Shown here piece by piece: positions 26,201-35,800 of a stretch of 64,000 bases of DNA. The notes below the pieces were generated by a model, which did no database searches, had not been told where the DNA came from, and saw only the letters and a program-made list of their open reading frames with translations. Made by a program: the position numbers and the translations under genes. The first letter of the stretch is position 1, and each line of letters starts with the position of its first letter. The stretch is from Catenulispora rubra (GTDB lineage Bacteria; Actinomycetota; Actinomycetes; Streptomycetales; Catenulisporaceae), in NCBI RefSeq assembly GCF_015356825.1, contig NZ_JAACYW010000010.1, positions 1 to 64,000 on the forward strand, given 5' to 3'.

Positions 26201-29200
26201 CCGAGCTGCTCGGCGTGGACGCCGACGCGATCGGTCCTGACGACGACTTCTTCGATCTCGGCGGGCACTCCCTGCTGGCCTCGCGCCTGGTCTCGCGGCT
26301 GGCTGCCCGGCTCGGTGTGGCTCTCGGCCTGGTCCAGGTGTTCAGCCGGTCGACGCTCGCCGCGCTGGCGCAGGCCGTGGCCGACGCCGATTCCAGTCCG
26401 GTGACCGGCGCCATCGAACCGGGACCGCGTCCGGCGCCGTTGTCGTATGCCCAGGAACGCCTGTGGTTCCTGTCGCGTCTGGAGCCTGATTCCCCGGCCT
26501 ACCATCTCCCGCTCTCGGTACGGATCACCGGGCCGTTGGACGCCGAGCGGCTGGCCGCCGCGTGGCGCACGGTCGTCACGCGCCACGAAGCCCTGCGTTC
26601 GATCGTTGAGGAGCGGGACGCGGAGCTCTTCCAGAAGCCCGTCGAACCGGTCGCGATGCAGTACGTAGATGCTGCCGGTGACCCGTCGCCGGCCGAACAG
26701 CTTCTGCTCGATGCCGCCCGCCGGCCGTTCGACCTGACCCGCGAGGTCCCGGTCCGAGCGCTGCTGATCCAGGTCGACGTCCAGGAGTACGTGTTCTCGA
26801 TCGTGGTCCACCACATCGCTGCGGACGGCTGGTCTGCCGCGATCCTTGCCGAGGAGATCGGAACGGCCTACGTCGGTCGGGATCTGGCAGGGCCCGTCGT
26901 CCAGTACGGGGACTTCGCGCACTGGCAGCGCACCCAGCTGACCGGGGACACGCTGGACTCGCTCACCGATTTCTGGCGCTCCGAGCTCGACGGTGCACCG
27001 CTCGCTCTGGAACTGCCGACGGATCGTGCGCGCCCACCGCGCCAGCGGTTCGACGGCGGTTCGGTGCCGTTCGCCGTCTCCGACGACCTCGCCGAACGAG
27101 TCAGGACTCTGGCTTCCTCGGCAAGCTGCACGGAGTTCATGGTGCTGTCGGCCGCCTTCGGCGCGATGCTGTCTGCCTATAGCGGACAGCACGAGGTGCT
27201 GTTCGGTACGCCGGTCGCCGGCCGCCCGCATCCGGATGTCGAGCGCACCGTGGGGAGCTTCGCCAACACCGTGGTGCTGCGTGCCGACTTGTCCGGCACG
27301 CCGACGGCCCGGCAGCTGCTGGCCCGGATGCGGCGGAACTGCCTGGCGGCGTTCGCGCACCAAGACCTGCCGTTCGAAAAGCTCGTCGAGACGCTGGCGC
27401 CGGAGCGTGACCTGTCCCGCAACCCCGTCGTGCAGGCGATGCTCGCGCTGAACAACACCGCCCCGCTGCGGCTGGAGCTGCCGGGGCTGCGGGTGCGGCC
27501 GCTGGCCGCCGAACTGCCGGTCGCACGGTTCGACCTGGCGCTGTGGCTCACCGACGGCGACGACCGAGGAGAAGACGACGATGACCGTGGTGGCGATGGC
27601 GGCCGTGGCCGCGATGACGGGGAAGGCGGTCGTCGCGGTGACGGCGATCGCGGTGAAGGTATCGCTGGTGGCGCTGGTCGCCGTGGGATCGGCGGGATCG
27701 GCGGCTTCTGTGAATACGACACGGCGCTGTACGACCGGCAGACCGTGTCCGGAATGCTTGAGCACTTCCTCGCTCTCCTGGAGGCGATGACCGCCGATCC
27801 GGACGTCGTCCTGGAGACCGTTCTCACTGCCGCCGACGAGCAGCAACTGAGCCGCTGGGGCGACGGATCCGAACCGTGGACCGGCGAATCGGTGCTCACC
27901 ACAGTCGCGCGCCGGGCCGCCTCCGAGCCGGGGCGTGCCGCGATCGCAGCCGAGGACGGCTCGGTGTGGAGCTACGGGCAGCTGTGGCAGAGCACTGCGG
28001 CTGTTGCCGAGCGGCTGCGGTCGGCGGGCGTGGTGTCGGGCACGACGGTCGGGATCTGCGCCGGCCGCACACCCGCCACGGTCGCGGCGCTGCTGGGAAC
28101 GTGGCTCGCCGGGGCGGCGTATGTGCCGCTGGACCCGGCCGCGCCTGCGGCCCGGTTGCAGCGGATGGCGGAGATCGCCGACGTCGCCGCGGTCCTGGCG
28201 GACGCGGAGTCGGCCGACCGCATCACGTTCACACCGGTACTGCCTCTGGACGCCGGATCCCTCACCGCCGCTGTCGATACCGACGTACGCGCTGCGAGTC
28301 CGACGAACAGCCCCGCCTACATCCTGTTCACCTCCGGCAGCACCGGCGAGCCCAAGGGCGTGACGGTCCCGCACTCGGCGCTGACCGCGTTCCTCGCGGC
28401 GCTGACCGGCCACGAGCCGGGCCTGTCCGCTCGCAGCCGTCTGGTCGCGGTGACCCCGTTCACCTTCGACATCGCGGCCCTGGAAGTGTTCGGCCCGCTG
28501 GTCTCCGGCGCCTGCGTCACCCTCGCCGATACGGCCACCACCCACGACGGCGTCGCGCTCGCCCGGCTGCTGGAGGCCGCCGACTGCGACGTACTCCAGG
28601 GCACCCCGGCTACCTGGCGCCTGCTCCTGGACGCGGGGTGGCGGCCGGGACCGGGCTTCCGCGCGCTGTGCGGAGGCGAGGCGTTGCCGACCAGCCTCGC
28701 CTCGGAGCTGCTGAAGTACGGCGCCGAACTCTGGAACCTCTACGGCCCCACCGAGACCACCGTCTGGTCAACCGTCGCGCACATCGACGACCCCGACCGC
28801 ATCGGGATCGGCAGGCCTGTCCCCGGCACAGCGCTCACACTGGCGACCGCCACCGGCGCCGCCGTCCCGATCGGCGCGGCGGGCGAGATCTGGATCTCCG
28901 GCGCCGGCGTGGCACTCGGCTACGCCGGCCGCCCGGCGGCCACCGCGGAACGCTTCGTTCCCGCAGACGGCGGCGGACGCTGGTACCGCACCGGCGACGT
29001 GGGTCGCTACGACCACACCGGCCGCCTGACCCACCTCGGCCGCGCCGACGCCCAGCTGAAGATTCGTGGTCACCGTGTCGAACCCGGCGAGGCCGAGGCC
29101 GCCCTCATCACGCATCCTGCCGTCTCAGCGGCAGCGGTGATCGCCCGCGACGGCCGGCTCGTCGGCTACTACGTGTCCGACCCGGCAGCCCATCAGGGCC

Positions 29201-32200
29201 CTGTTCCGGCAGCGTTGAAGGTCCACCTGAGCACCTTGCTACCCGCCTATCTGATCCCCGACCTGCTGCTTCCTCTCGCCGAGCTTCCCCTGACGCCGCA
29301 CGGAAAACTCGACCGTGCCGTGCTGGCCGCCCTGGCGATCCGGCACGTGACAGCGGGCCCGGACCTGGGACCGCGCGACGGCCTGGAAGCCGTCGTGGTC
29401 CAGATCTGGTCCGACATCCTCGGGCGCCCGCTGGCGGCCGTGGACGACTTCTTCGCCGCCGGAGGCCACTCGCTGGACGCCGCGCGCGCCTCGACGCGAC
29501 TGTCCACCGCCCTCGGCATCGAGATCCCGGTATTGGCCGTGTTCGAACATCCGACGCCGACGGCGCTCGCCGACTGGGCCCGGGCCCGAACGGCCGGTCC
29601 GGCCGACCCGATCCCGGTCCTGTCCGGCGACGGCCCGTTCCCGCTCTCCTCCGCTCAGGAACGTCTGTGGTTCCTCGCCGAGTACGCGCCCGAGTCCCCG
29701 GCCTACAACGTCCCGATCGCGGCCCGTCTGACCGGACCGCTTGACGTACCCACGCTGCGCCGAGCGCTCGACACGCTCTCGGCTCGGCATCCCGCGCTGC
29801 GGACGGTGTTCGAAGACGTCAACGGCCATGCGGCTCAGCGTCCTCTTCCGGCTGCCGAAGCCGACCTGAAGCTGATCGATCTCACAGACGTCCCGGACCC
29901 CGCGCGCTTCGCGACCTGGCTCGTCGAAGTCGAGGCGACCCGGCCGTTCCGCTTGGCCGACGGCGAATCGCCGTTCCGCGCGACGCTGATCCGTCTCTCA
30001 GAGCACGAACACATCCTGGTGCTCCTGCTGCACCACATCGTCGCCGACGGCTGGTCGGTCTCGGTATTGGCTCGCGACCTCGCCGCCGCGTACAGCGGCG
30101 CCGAACTGCCCGAACCCACGCTCCGGCACACCGACTACGCCGCCTGGCAACGCGGCCGTGCCTCGCGCTCCGCAGGTCAGCTGACCCGCCGCCGCGAGGA
30201 ACTGGCCGGTGCCCCGCATACCCTCGAACTGCCCGCCGACCGACCCCGGCCTCCCGAGCGCCGGCACCACGGCCGCACCCTGCCCCTGGAAGTCGGCCCC
30301 GGCCTGACCGGGCGGATCAGGGCTCTGGCACGGGAGGCCGGTGGCACCGAGTTCATGGTGTTGCTGGCCGCCTTCGCCGCCGCGCTGACCAGGTTCAGCG
30401 GCCAGGAGGATTTGCTCATCGGGACTCCGGCGGCCAACCGGACCGCTTCCGGCGCCGCTGACGTCGTCGGGCTTTTCGCCGAGACCCTGGTGCTGCGTGC
30501 CGACACCTCCGGCGATCCGACCGTCCGCGAGCTGCTGGCCCGCGTCCGCCAGGCCTGCCTCGACGCCTACGCCGCCCCCGACGTGGCGTTCGAGACGCTG
30601 GTGGAGGCGATGGCGCCGCAGCGGGATCCGGCGCGCAGTCCGCTGTTCCAGGTGATGATCGCGTTGAACAACGCTGCCGGAGCTCTGCCGGAGCTACCCG
30701 GCATGCGGGTCGATCCGGTCGCCGTGCCGAACCGCACCGCCAAGTTCGACGTGGTGCTGAACCTGATCGACACCGCCGACGGCATCGGCGGTGGTCTGGA
30801 GTTCGACACCGACGTCTATCAGGAACCGCTGATGGCCCGGTTCGCCGAGCACTTCCTGCGGATCCTGCAGGACTTCGCCGACGCCCCCGACCGGCCGCTG
30901 TCCGACATCAGTGCCCTGAGCACCGACGAAAGGCAGACCTGGCTGCGCGACTTCAACCAGGTTCCCGCCGACTACGACCCTCTGGTGTGTCTGCACACCC
31001 TCGTCGAAGCGCAAGCGTCCAAGACCCCTGACGCGGTGGCCGTCTCCATGTCCGCCGAGCGCGGCCGGCCCCGTCCGAGCCTGACCTACGCAGAGCTGGA
31101 TACCCGCGCGAATCGACTCGCGCACCACCTCGTCAAGCGGGGAGTCCAGCCCGATGACGTCGTCGGTGTCGCGCTGCCACGCGGCATCGACGCGGTCGTG
31201 GCACAGTACGCGGTCCTCAAGGCCGGCGCCGGATTCCTGCCGCTCGACCCGGCCCTGCCACCCGCCCGGCTGGCCGACATCCTGGCCGATGCCGGAGCAC
31301 GTCTGGTCGTGACCGATGCCGCCGGTGACAGTGTTCTGCCTCCTGAGCCCGGACGCGTGCATGTCGACGGTCCCGAGTGGCTGGCCGAGGACACCGGGCC
31401 GGTGTCAGTGGCTGTCACGCCGGGGAACCTCGCTTATGTCGTCTACACCTCCGGATCCACCGGCAGGCCCAAGGGCGTGCAGATCGAGCACCGTGCCATC
31501 AGCAACAACCTCCTGTGGATGCAGCAGGACTGGCCGCTGGACGGCTCCGACCGGATGCTGCACAAGACCACCACCACCTTCGACGTCGCGGTCAAGGAGG
31601 TGTTCTGGCCGCTGCTGTCCGGCGCCGAACTCGTCCTGGCCAAGCCCGGCAGCCAGCGCGACCCCGAATACCTGGTCGAGCAGATCGAGGACGCCGGGAT
31701 CACCATCACCCACTTCGTGCCCTCCATGCTCGAACTCGCGCTGGAGGCCCTGGACGCCGCCGGCACCACGTTCCCGGACTCGCTCCGCTACGTCATGTGC
31801 GGTGCCGAGACGTTGCCGGTCGCCACCCAGGAGGCCTTCTTCGGCCACGGCTCGGCCGACCTGCTGCACATGTACGGACCGACCGAGACCGCGATCGCCG
31901 TCACCGGCTGGACCTGCAAGCGGGCCCAGTCCCGCAGCCGGGTCCCGCTCGGCGTGCCGATGCCGTTGGTGGAGCTCTACGTCCTGGACCGCCACGGCCG
32001 TCCGGTCCCGCCCGGCGTTTGGGGCGAGCTGCACGTCGGCGGCGTGTCCCTCGGCCGTGGCTACCTGGGCCGCGCTGCGGAAACCGCCGCAGCGTTCGTC
32101 CCGGACATGCTGTCCGGTCGTAAGGGCGCGCGCCTGTACCGCACCGGCGACGTGGTCCGGCACGGCCCCGACGGCCTGCTGGAGTTCCGGGGGCGCGCCG

Positions 32201-32856
32201 ACAACCAGATCAAGATTCGCGGCTTCCGGGTCGAGCTCGGCGAGATTGAAGCCGCACTCGCCGCCGAGCCGGACGTCCGCCAGGCCGCGGCGGTGCTGCG
32301 CGGTCGTGGTGCCGACGCACGCCTCATCGGCTACGCGGTGCCCGCGCCGGGGGAGAGCCTGGACCCCGAGGATCTGCGACGCCGCCTGCGCGGTCGCCTG
32401 CCGGACTACATGGTGCCCGCCGACATCATGGTCCTGACGGCGATGCCGCTCGGCGACAACGCCAAGGTGGACCGCGCCGCACTGTCCGAACCCGCAGCCC
32501 GGCCGCGGACTGGTCCGGCGACCGCGCCGCGCGACGCCTTCGAGTCAGCCGTCGCCGAAGTCTGGGCCGAGACCCTCGGCACCGGCACGGTCGGAGTCGA
32601 CGACGACTTCTTCATGCTGGGCGGCAACTCCCTCCAGGCCGCACGCATCGCGGCTCAGCTGCGCGAACGTTTCACCGTCGAGCTGCGGCTGCGCGACGTG
32701 TTCGTGGAGCCCACTGTCGCCGGGATCGCACGCCTGCTGCGCGAGGCCGGCCAGACCACCGCCATCACCCGGCAAGCGCGGCGAGCCCGCAGCTCAGCGC
32801 CAGCCCCGGCATCTCAGTCCACAGATTCCGCTCAACCCGGGAGAAGGCTGTCATGA
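23248..32856 (+). CDS. NRPS with three C-A-T modules
   Basis: The protein has 3202 residues with module order C-A-T, C-A-T, C-A-T. Condensation motifs HHIAADAWS (about 150), HHIAADGWS (1188) and HHIVADGWS (2261) are intact. Adenylation cores FTSGSTGRPKA (615), FTSGSTGEPKG (1693) and YTSGSTGRPKG (2731) are intact. Carrier serines lie in DLGGHSLLAS, AAGGHSLDAA and MLGGNSLQAA. The codes I extract are D-A-T-V-F-G-G-T-C-K (unknown), D-I-L-Q-L-G-L-V-W-K (matches the known glycine code) and D-V-K-H-M-G-M-I-A-K (unknown). There is no epimerase or methyltransferase. Residues 1435-1486, near the end of the second C domain, are a Gly/Asp/Arg-rich low-complexity insert. It overlaps neighbours by ATGA at both ends. 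Confidence 0.93.
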   Translation: MTDLSAPRRELAERLHADAERGVTTFPTTAAQRRIWLLHQMAPRSSRYTMPAALRLCGELDVPALQRALTVVAARHEALRTTFPAIDGVPVQQVHAEPSLQLEIREPNGVEPLDALQAAVTEPFDLDAGPLARAILWPTESDEHLLLVAVHHIAADAWSLPILLTDLAAAYRAEREGEPSAFAALPIQCGDYAVWEASADARAQADAATEYWRGALADAPEPLDLPSDRPWPASEAGLAATCHTVIPAPLAQRLRGLARDNRTTMFAVLHAGLAATLKRYTGARDLIIGVPVSGRIRPETAGLVGCFVNTLPLRATCDAATGFSSLLGQLSDRSREALTHQAAPLERIIAESGAHRLAGRAPLFDIGLTVQPRLDIAELFAGLRAEALPIDATDAKFDLGCLIEDDGEALRIAWEYRADLLDAATVGSLADCFATLLAAAIADPARPIGDLPVTSDPAMDEAAAQPETAETIVDLFTAAVAAHPDAAAIVDGDRALTYRDLDRLTNQISRELRGRGVGMETPVGVCLPRSVDFAVACLAVVKAGGQYVPLDAGYPRERLDGMLADAGIAHTISTSSCPDSLAVTDMLFIDERDSWAEQPDTALGTALHPDMLAAQIFTSGSTGRPKAVALTQRGVIDLVRPGDYSGLGSQRTLLWLSSVSFDAATWEIWGTLLHGARGVVHPELAFTAGAIGAAIQENGVTAVVMATALFHAIVDEDPAALRGLRTVFIGGEALSVPHVRRALSAAPGLTVINGYGPAEATTCVTACAVTGDADEFDGLPSIPIGRAVNGSRVLLCDADGRQVPPGAVGELWIGGPGLARGYTGQAALTAERFVPGPDGSRWYRTGDLARRLGDGTLLFRGRGDAQAKIRGHRVEPGEVESVLTRHPDVVAAAVVVHRLSVTDYRLAAYVVVNDATEVVELRSWLTTVLPDYLVPASLTTVGSIPLTRNGKVDPARLPAPQWAEYAGGRSRSRTATEDALAQIWAELLGVDADAIGPDDDFFDLGGHSLLASRLVSRLAARLGVALGLVQVFSRSTLAALAQAVADADSSPVTGAIEPGPRPAPLSYAQERLWFLSRLEPDSPAYHLPLSVRITGPLDAERLAAAWRTVVTRHEALRSIVEERDAELFQKPVEPVAMQYVDAAGDPSPAEQLLLDAARRPFDLTREVPVRALLIQVDVQEYVFSIVVHHIAADGWSAAILAEEIGTAYVGRDLAGPVVQYGDFAHWQRTQLTGDTLDSLTDFWRSELDGAPLALELPTDRARPPRQRFDGGSVPFAVSDDLAERVRTLASSASCTEFMVLSAAFGAMLSAYSGQHEVLFGTPVAGRPHPDVERTVGSFANTVVLRADLSGTPTARQLLARMRRNCLAAFAHQDLPFEKLVETLAPERDLSRNPVVQAMLALNNTAPLRLELPGLRVRPLAAELPVARFDLALWLTDGDDRGEDDDDRGGDGGRGRDDGEGGRRGDGDRGEGIAGGAGRRGIGGIGGFCEYDTALYDRQTVSGMLEHFLALLEAMTADPDVVLETVLTAADEQQLSRWGDGSEPWTGESVLTTVARRAASEPGRAAIAAEDGSVWSYGQLWQSTAAVAERLRSAGVVSGTTVGICAGRTPATVAALLGTWLAGAAYVPLDPAAPAARLQRMAEIADVAAVLADAESADRITFTPVLPLDAGSLTAAVDTDVRAASPTNSPAYILFTSGSTGEPKGVTVPHSALTAFLAALTGHEPGLSARSRLVAVTPFTFDIAALEVFGPLVSGACVTLADTATTHDGVALARLLEAADCDVLQGTPATWRLLLDAGWRPGPGFRALCGGEALPTSLASELLKYGAELWNLYGPTETTVWSTVAHIDDPDRIGIGRPVPGTALTLATATGAAVPIGAAGEIWISGAGVALGYAGRPAATAERFVPADGGGRWYRTGDVGRYDHTGRLTHLGRADAQLKIRGHRVEPGEAEAALITHPAVSAAAVIARDGRLVGYYVSDPAAHQGPVPAALKVHLSTLLPAYLIPDLLLPLAELPLTPHGKLDRAVLAALAIRHVTAGPDLGPRDGLEAVVVQIWSDILGRPLAAVDDFFAAGGHSLDAARASTRLSTALGIEIPVLAVFEHPTPTALADWARARTAGPADPIPVLSGDGPFPLSSAQERLWFLAEYAPESPAYNVPIAARLTGPLDVPTLRRALDTLSARHPALRTVFEDVNGHAAQRPLPAAEADLKLIDLTDVPDPARFATWLVEVEATRPFRLADGESPFRATLIRLSEHEHILVLLLHHIVADGWSVSVLARDLAAAYSGAELPEPTLRHTDYAAWQRGRASRSAGQLTRRREELAGAPHTLELPADRPRPPERRHHGRTLPLEVGPGLTGRIRALAREAGGTEFMVLLAAFAAALTRFSGQEDLLIGTPAANRTASGAADVVGLFAETLVLRADTSGDPTVRELLARVRQACLDAYAAPDVAFETLVEAMAPQRDPARSPLFQVMIALNNAAGALPELPGMRVDPVAVPNRTAKFDVVLNLIDTADGIGGGLEFDTDVYQEPLMARFAEHFLRILQDFADAPDRPLSDISALSTDERQTWLRDFNQVPADYDPLVCLHTLVEAQASKTPDAVAVSMSAERGRPRPSLTYAELDTRANRLAHHLVKRGVQPDDVVGVALPRGIDAVVAQYAVLKAGAGFLPLDPALPPARLADILADAGARLVVTDAAGDSVLPPEPGRVHVDGPEWLAEDTGPVSVAVTPGNLAYVVYTSGSTGRPKGVQIEHRAISNNLLWMQQDWPLDGSDRMLHKTTTTFDVAVKEVFWPLLSGAELVLAKPGSQRDPEYLVEQIEDAGITITHFVPSMLELALEALDAAGTTFPDSLRYVMCGAETLPVATQEAFFGHGSADLLHMYGPTETAIAVTGWTCKRAQSRSRVPLGVPMPLVELYVLDRHGRPVPPGVWGELHVGGVSLGRGYLGRAAETAAAFVPDMLSGRKGARLYRTGDVVRHGPDGLLEFRGRADNQIKIRGFRVELGEIEAALAAEPDVRQAAAVLRGRGADARLIGYAVPAPGESLDPEDLRRRLRGRLPDYMVPADIMVLTAMPLGDNAKVDRAALSEPAARPRTGPATAPRDAFESAVAEVWAETLGTGTVGVDDDFFMLGGNSLQAARIAAQLRERFTVELRLRDVFVEPTVAGIARLLREAGQTTAITRQARRARSSAPAPASQSTDSAQPGRRLS

Positions 32857-35800
32857 CCACGTTGCAAGGCTCAGCTGTTTTCGATCCCGCCGTGCAGGAC
32901 GTGTTCCCGCTGTCCTTCGCCCAAGAGCGGATCTGGTTCCTGGAACAGCTCGACCCCGGCAGCGCCGCGTTCACCATCACGGCTGCGCTACAGGTCCGGG
33001 GCCGGCTCGATCCTGCCGCGCTGGACCGCGCGCTCACTGCGTTGGCCGACCGGCACGAGGTACTGAGAACCCGGTTCGACCACGACGGGACGGCACCGGT
33101 CCAGATCATCGCACCGGATGCCGGGACCGTGCTGCGAATCGTGGATGTCAGTGGTCTTCCTGGCGGGCAGGCCCGCGCCGCGGCCGAGGCGATCGCTGTG
33201 CGGCAGGCACACTCGTCGTTCGATCTCCGACAGGGTCCGATGATGCGCGCCGCGCTGGTGCGGATCGCCGCCAAGGAGGGGTTGCTGCTGATCGTGCTGC
33301 ACCACACGGTCTGTGACGGCTGGTCGGCCGACCTGCTGATCCGGGACCTGGCTGAGCTCTACCGGGCCGAGCTGCGCGGTGAGCCGCCGGAGCTGCCCGA
33401 GCTGCCGATCCAGTACGCGGACTTCGCTGTCTGGCAGCGCGAGACGCTGGCCGAGAGCGGCCTGGACGAACAGCTCGCCTACTGGAAGCGGGCGCTGGCC
33501 GGCGTCCCGCGCGTGCTGGACCTGCCGACGGACCGTCCGCGACCGGCCGAGCAGGACTTCGGCGGCGCGATGACGTCCCGCGAACTCGGACCGGACCTGG
33601 CGGCGGCACTGGTCGACGCCGCACGGGCTGAGGGCGCCACGCCGTTCATGCTGCTGCTAGCCGCCTACCAATCCGTGCTCGCCCGCCGCTCGGGCCAGCC
33701 GGCGTTCCTGGTCGGGACACCGGTCTCGGGCCGCACCCGTCCCGAGACCGCCGAGCTGCTCGGCTGTTTCATCAACATGCTGGCACTGCCCGCCGACGTA
33801 GCCGGCGATCCGACCGTGCGCGAGCTGCTGGCCCGCGTCCGCCGCACCTGCCTGGACGGCTACGCGCACCAGGACCTGCCGTTCGAGCACCTGGTGACGG
33901 AACTCGACCCGCCGCGCGACCTCGGTCGCGCGCCGCTGGCGCAGGTGCTGCTGGCGGTGCAGGACGGCCTGTCCGGGGACGTCGAAGTCGAAGGTGTGAC
34001 GCTGGCCCCGGCGCCAGTGGCCAGCGGTGTGGCGAGCTACGACCTGACGCTGGACGCGCAACTGGCGGCCGAGGGCTTCCGGCTGAACCTGGTCTACGCG
34101 ACCGCCTTGTTCGAGTCGGCGACGGCGGAGGGGATCCTCGAAGACGTCGTCGCGGTGCTGACGGCGATGAGTGAGAGCCTCGACATCCGCATATCGGACC
34201 TGCCGATCGGCGCAGGTCTGGAGGCCGCCGACGAGATCGGCGCCGACGAGGTACGGCGAATCGCCGCAGAGGTTCTTGGGACGAGTCGTGCCACCGACGT
34301 CCTTGCTGCTGGTGACGCTGCGGCGTTGGCCGACCGATCCGCCACGGTGGGCATATGTATCCGCGACGATGCCGTGCGCGAATCGGCTCGTACGTTGGCC
34401 CGCCTTGTGGGCACCCCGTTCCTTGAGCTGGATCCCACCGCTCCACCTGCCTATGTGAATCGGCACCTCAACACAGTGGCGGTTCTCCTCACAGACCGCG
34501 AAGACCTGGCAGCCCTTCCGGCACTGTCCCAGAGGTCTTATCCGCTGGCACCGGCTCAGATCAGCCGTGACTTGGTTTTTCCTCTGCGTGCCCTGACTGG
34601 GGATGTCCCCACGATCGGCCTCATCGACTTCACAGGGGTCCCGGCCCTGCCCGGCGCGCGCGGCGAACTGTGGATCTCCGGCACGGCCGAACCGCTGTAC
34701 CACCTCGGCGGTGCAGCTCAGACCGCCGAAGTCCTCACGCCTGCTCCCGGCGGCGCGCGCCGCCTTCACACCGGCCGCACGGCGCGCCTCGTCAACGGTG
34801 CGGTCGAACTCCTCGATCCACCAGATCTGTCAGAGCTCGAATTCGCCCTGCGCGCGCACCCCGACGTCACGGCCGCAGCCGCTGTGTACACCGCTGCCGG
34901 GGAGACCGTCGCGGTGCACGCTCCGGCCGAGGTCGAAGATCTGGCAGCTCATCTCGCCGCCGAACTCCCCGCCCGGCTCCTCCCGGACCGCTACCTCGGC
35001 CTGCCCGAGTTGCCCGACACCCCTGAAGCGCTTCTTGCCGCGACCGCGCAGCGCACCAGCGGTTACGAAGGCGCTGTTCGCCCTCGCACCCACCTGGAGC
35101 GGGCGATCCTCGACTGCTTCGGCACGGCGCTGGACCGCCGCGACATCGGTATCCACGACGACTTCTTCGACGCCGGCGGTACCTCGCTCACCGCCGCACG
35201 CCTGATCGTCGCCCTCCCCGAAGCCGTGGGGATGCCGGTGCCGCTGAAGACGCTGTTCACCCACTCCACCGTCGCCACACTCGCTGCAGCTCTCGAAGGT
35301 CCGGACGGACCCGGTGTGCCGGACAGCGCCGTGGAGATGGCGCTGCACGACGAGCAGTTGCCTGCCGACATCGTCCCCTCCGGCACGGCGCGGCCCGCGC
35401 CGCCGGATGGCGGCCTCGGCTGCGTGCTGCTCACCGGCGGCACCGGCTTCCTCGGCGGCCACATGATCGCCGAGCTGCTGCGCAACGGCGCCACCGAGAT
35501 CGTGTGCCTGGTCCGCGGCGAGAACCCCGCCGAGCGGCTGGCGGCCAACCTCGCGGACTACGACCAGGACGACGTCGACCCCGCCAAGCTCACCATCCTG
35601 CCGGGCGACCTCACGCTGCCGCGCTTCGGACTGGACGAGGCCGGTTTCGCAGAGCTCGCCGACCGCCTCGACATCATCTATCACTGCGCCGCGCACATGA
35701 ATTTCATCCTGCCCTACCGCGTGCTGCGTGCCCCCAACGTCGTCGGCACCACCGAGATCCTGCGGCTGGCCTGCACCGGGCGGCCGACGCCGGTCCACTA

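Noticed and set aside
25219-28545. 1108-codon minus-strand open frame opposite the NRPS
   Set aside because: Mirror of a well-defined NRPS reading frame; no motifs of its own.
18035-32856. Epimerase or dual condensation/epimerisation domains
   Set aside because: The C domains show ordinary HHxxxDxWS motifs and no separate E domain lies before any C domain; subtype assignment would need a phylogeny.
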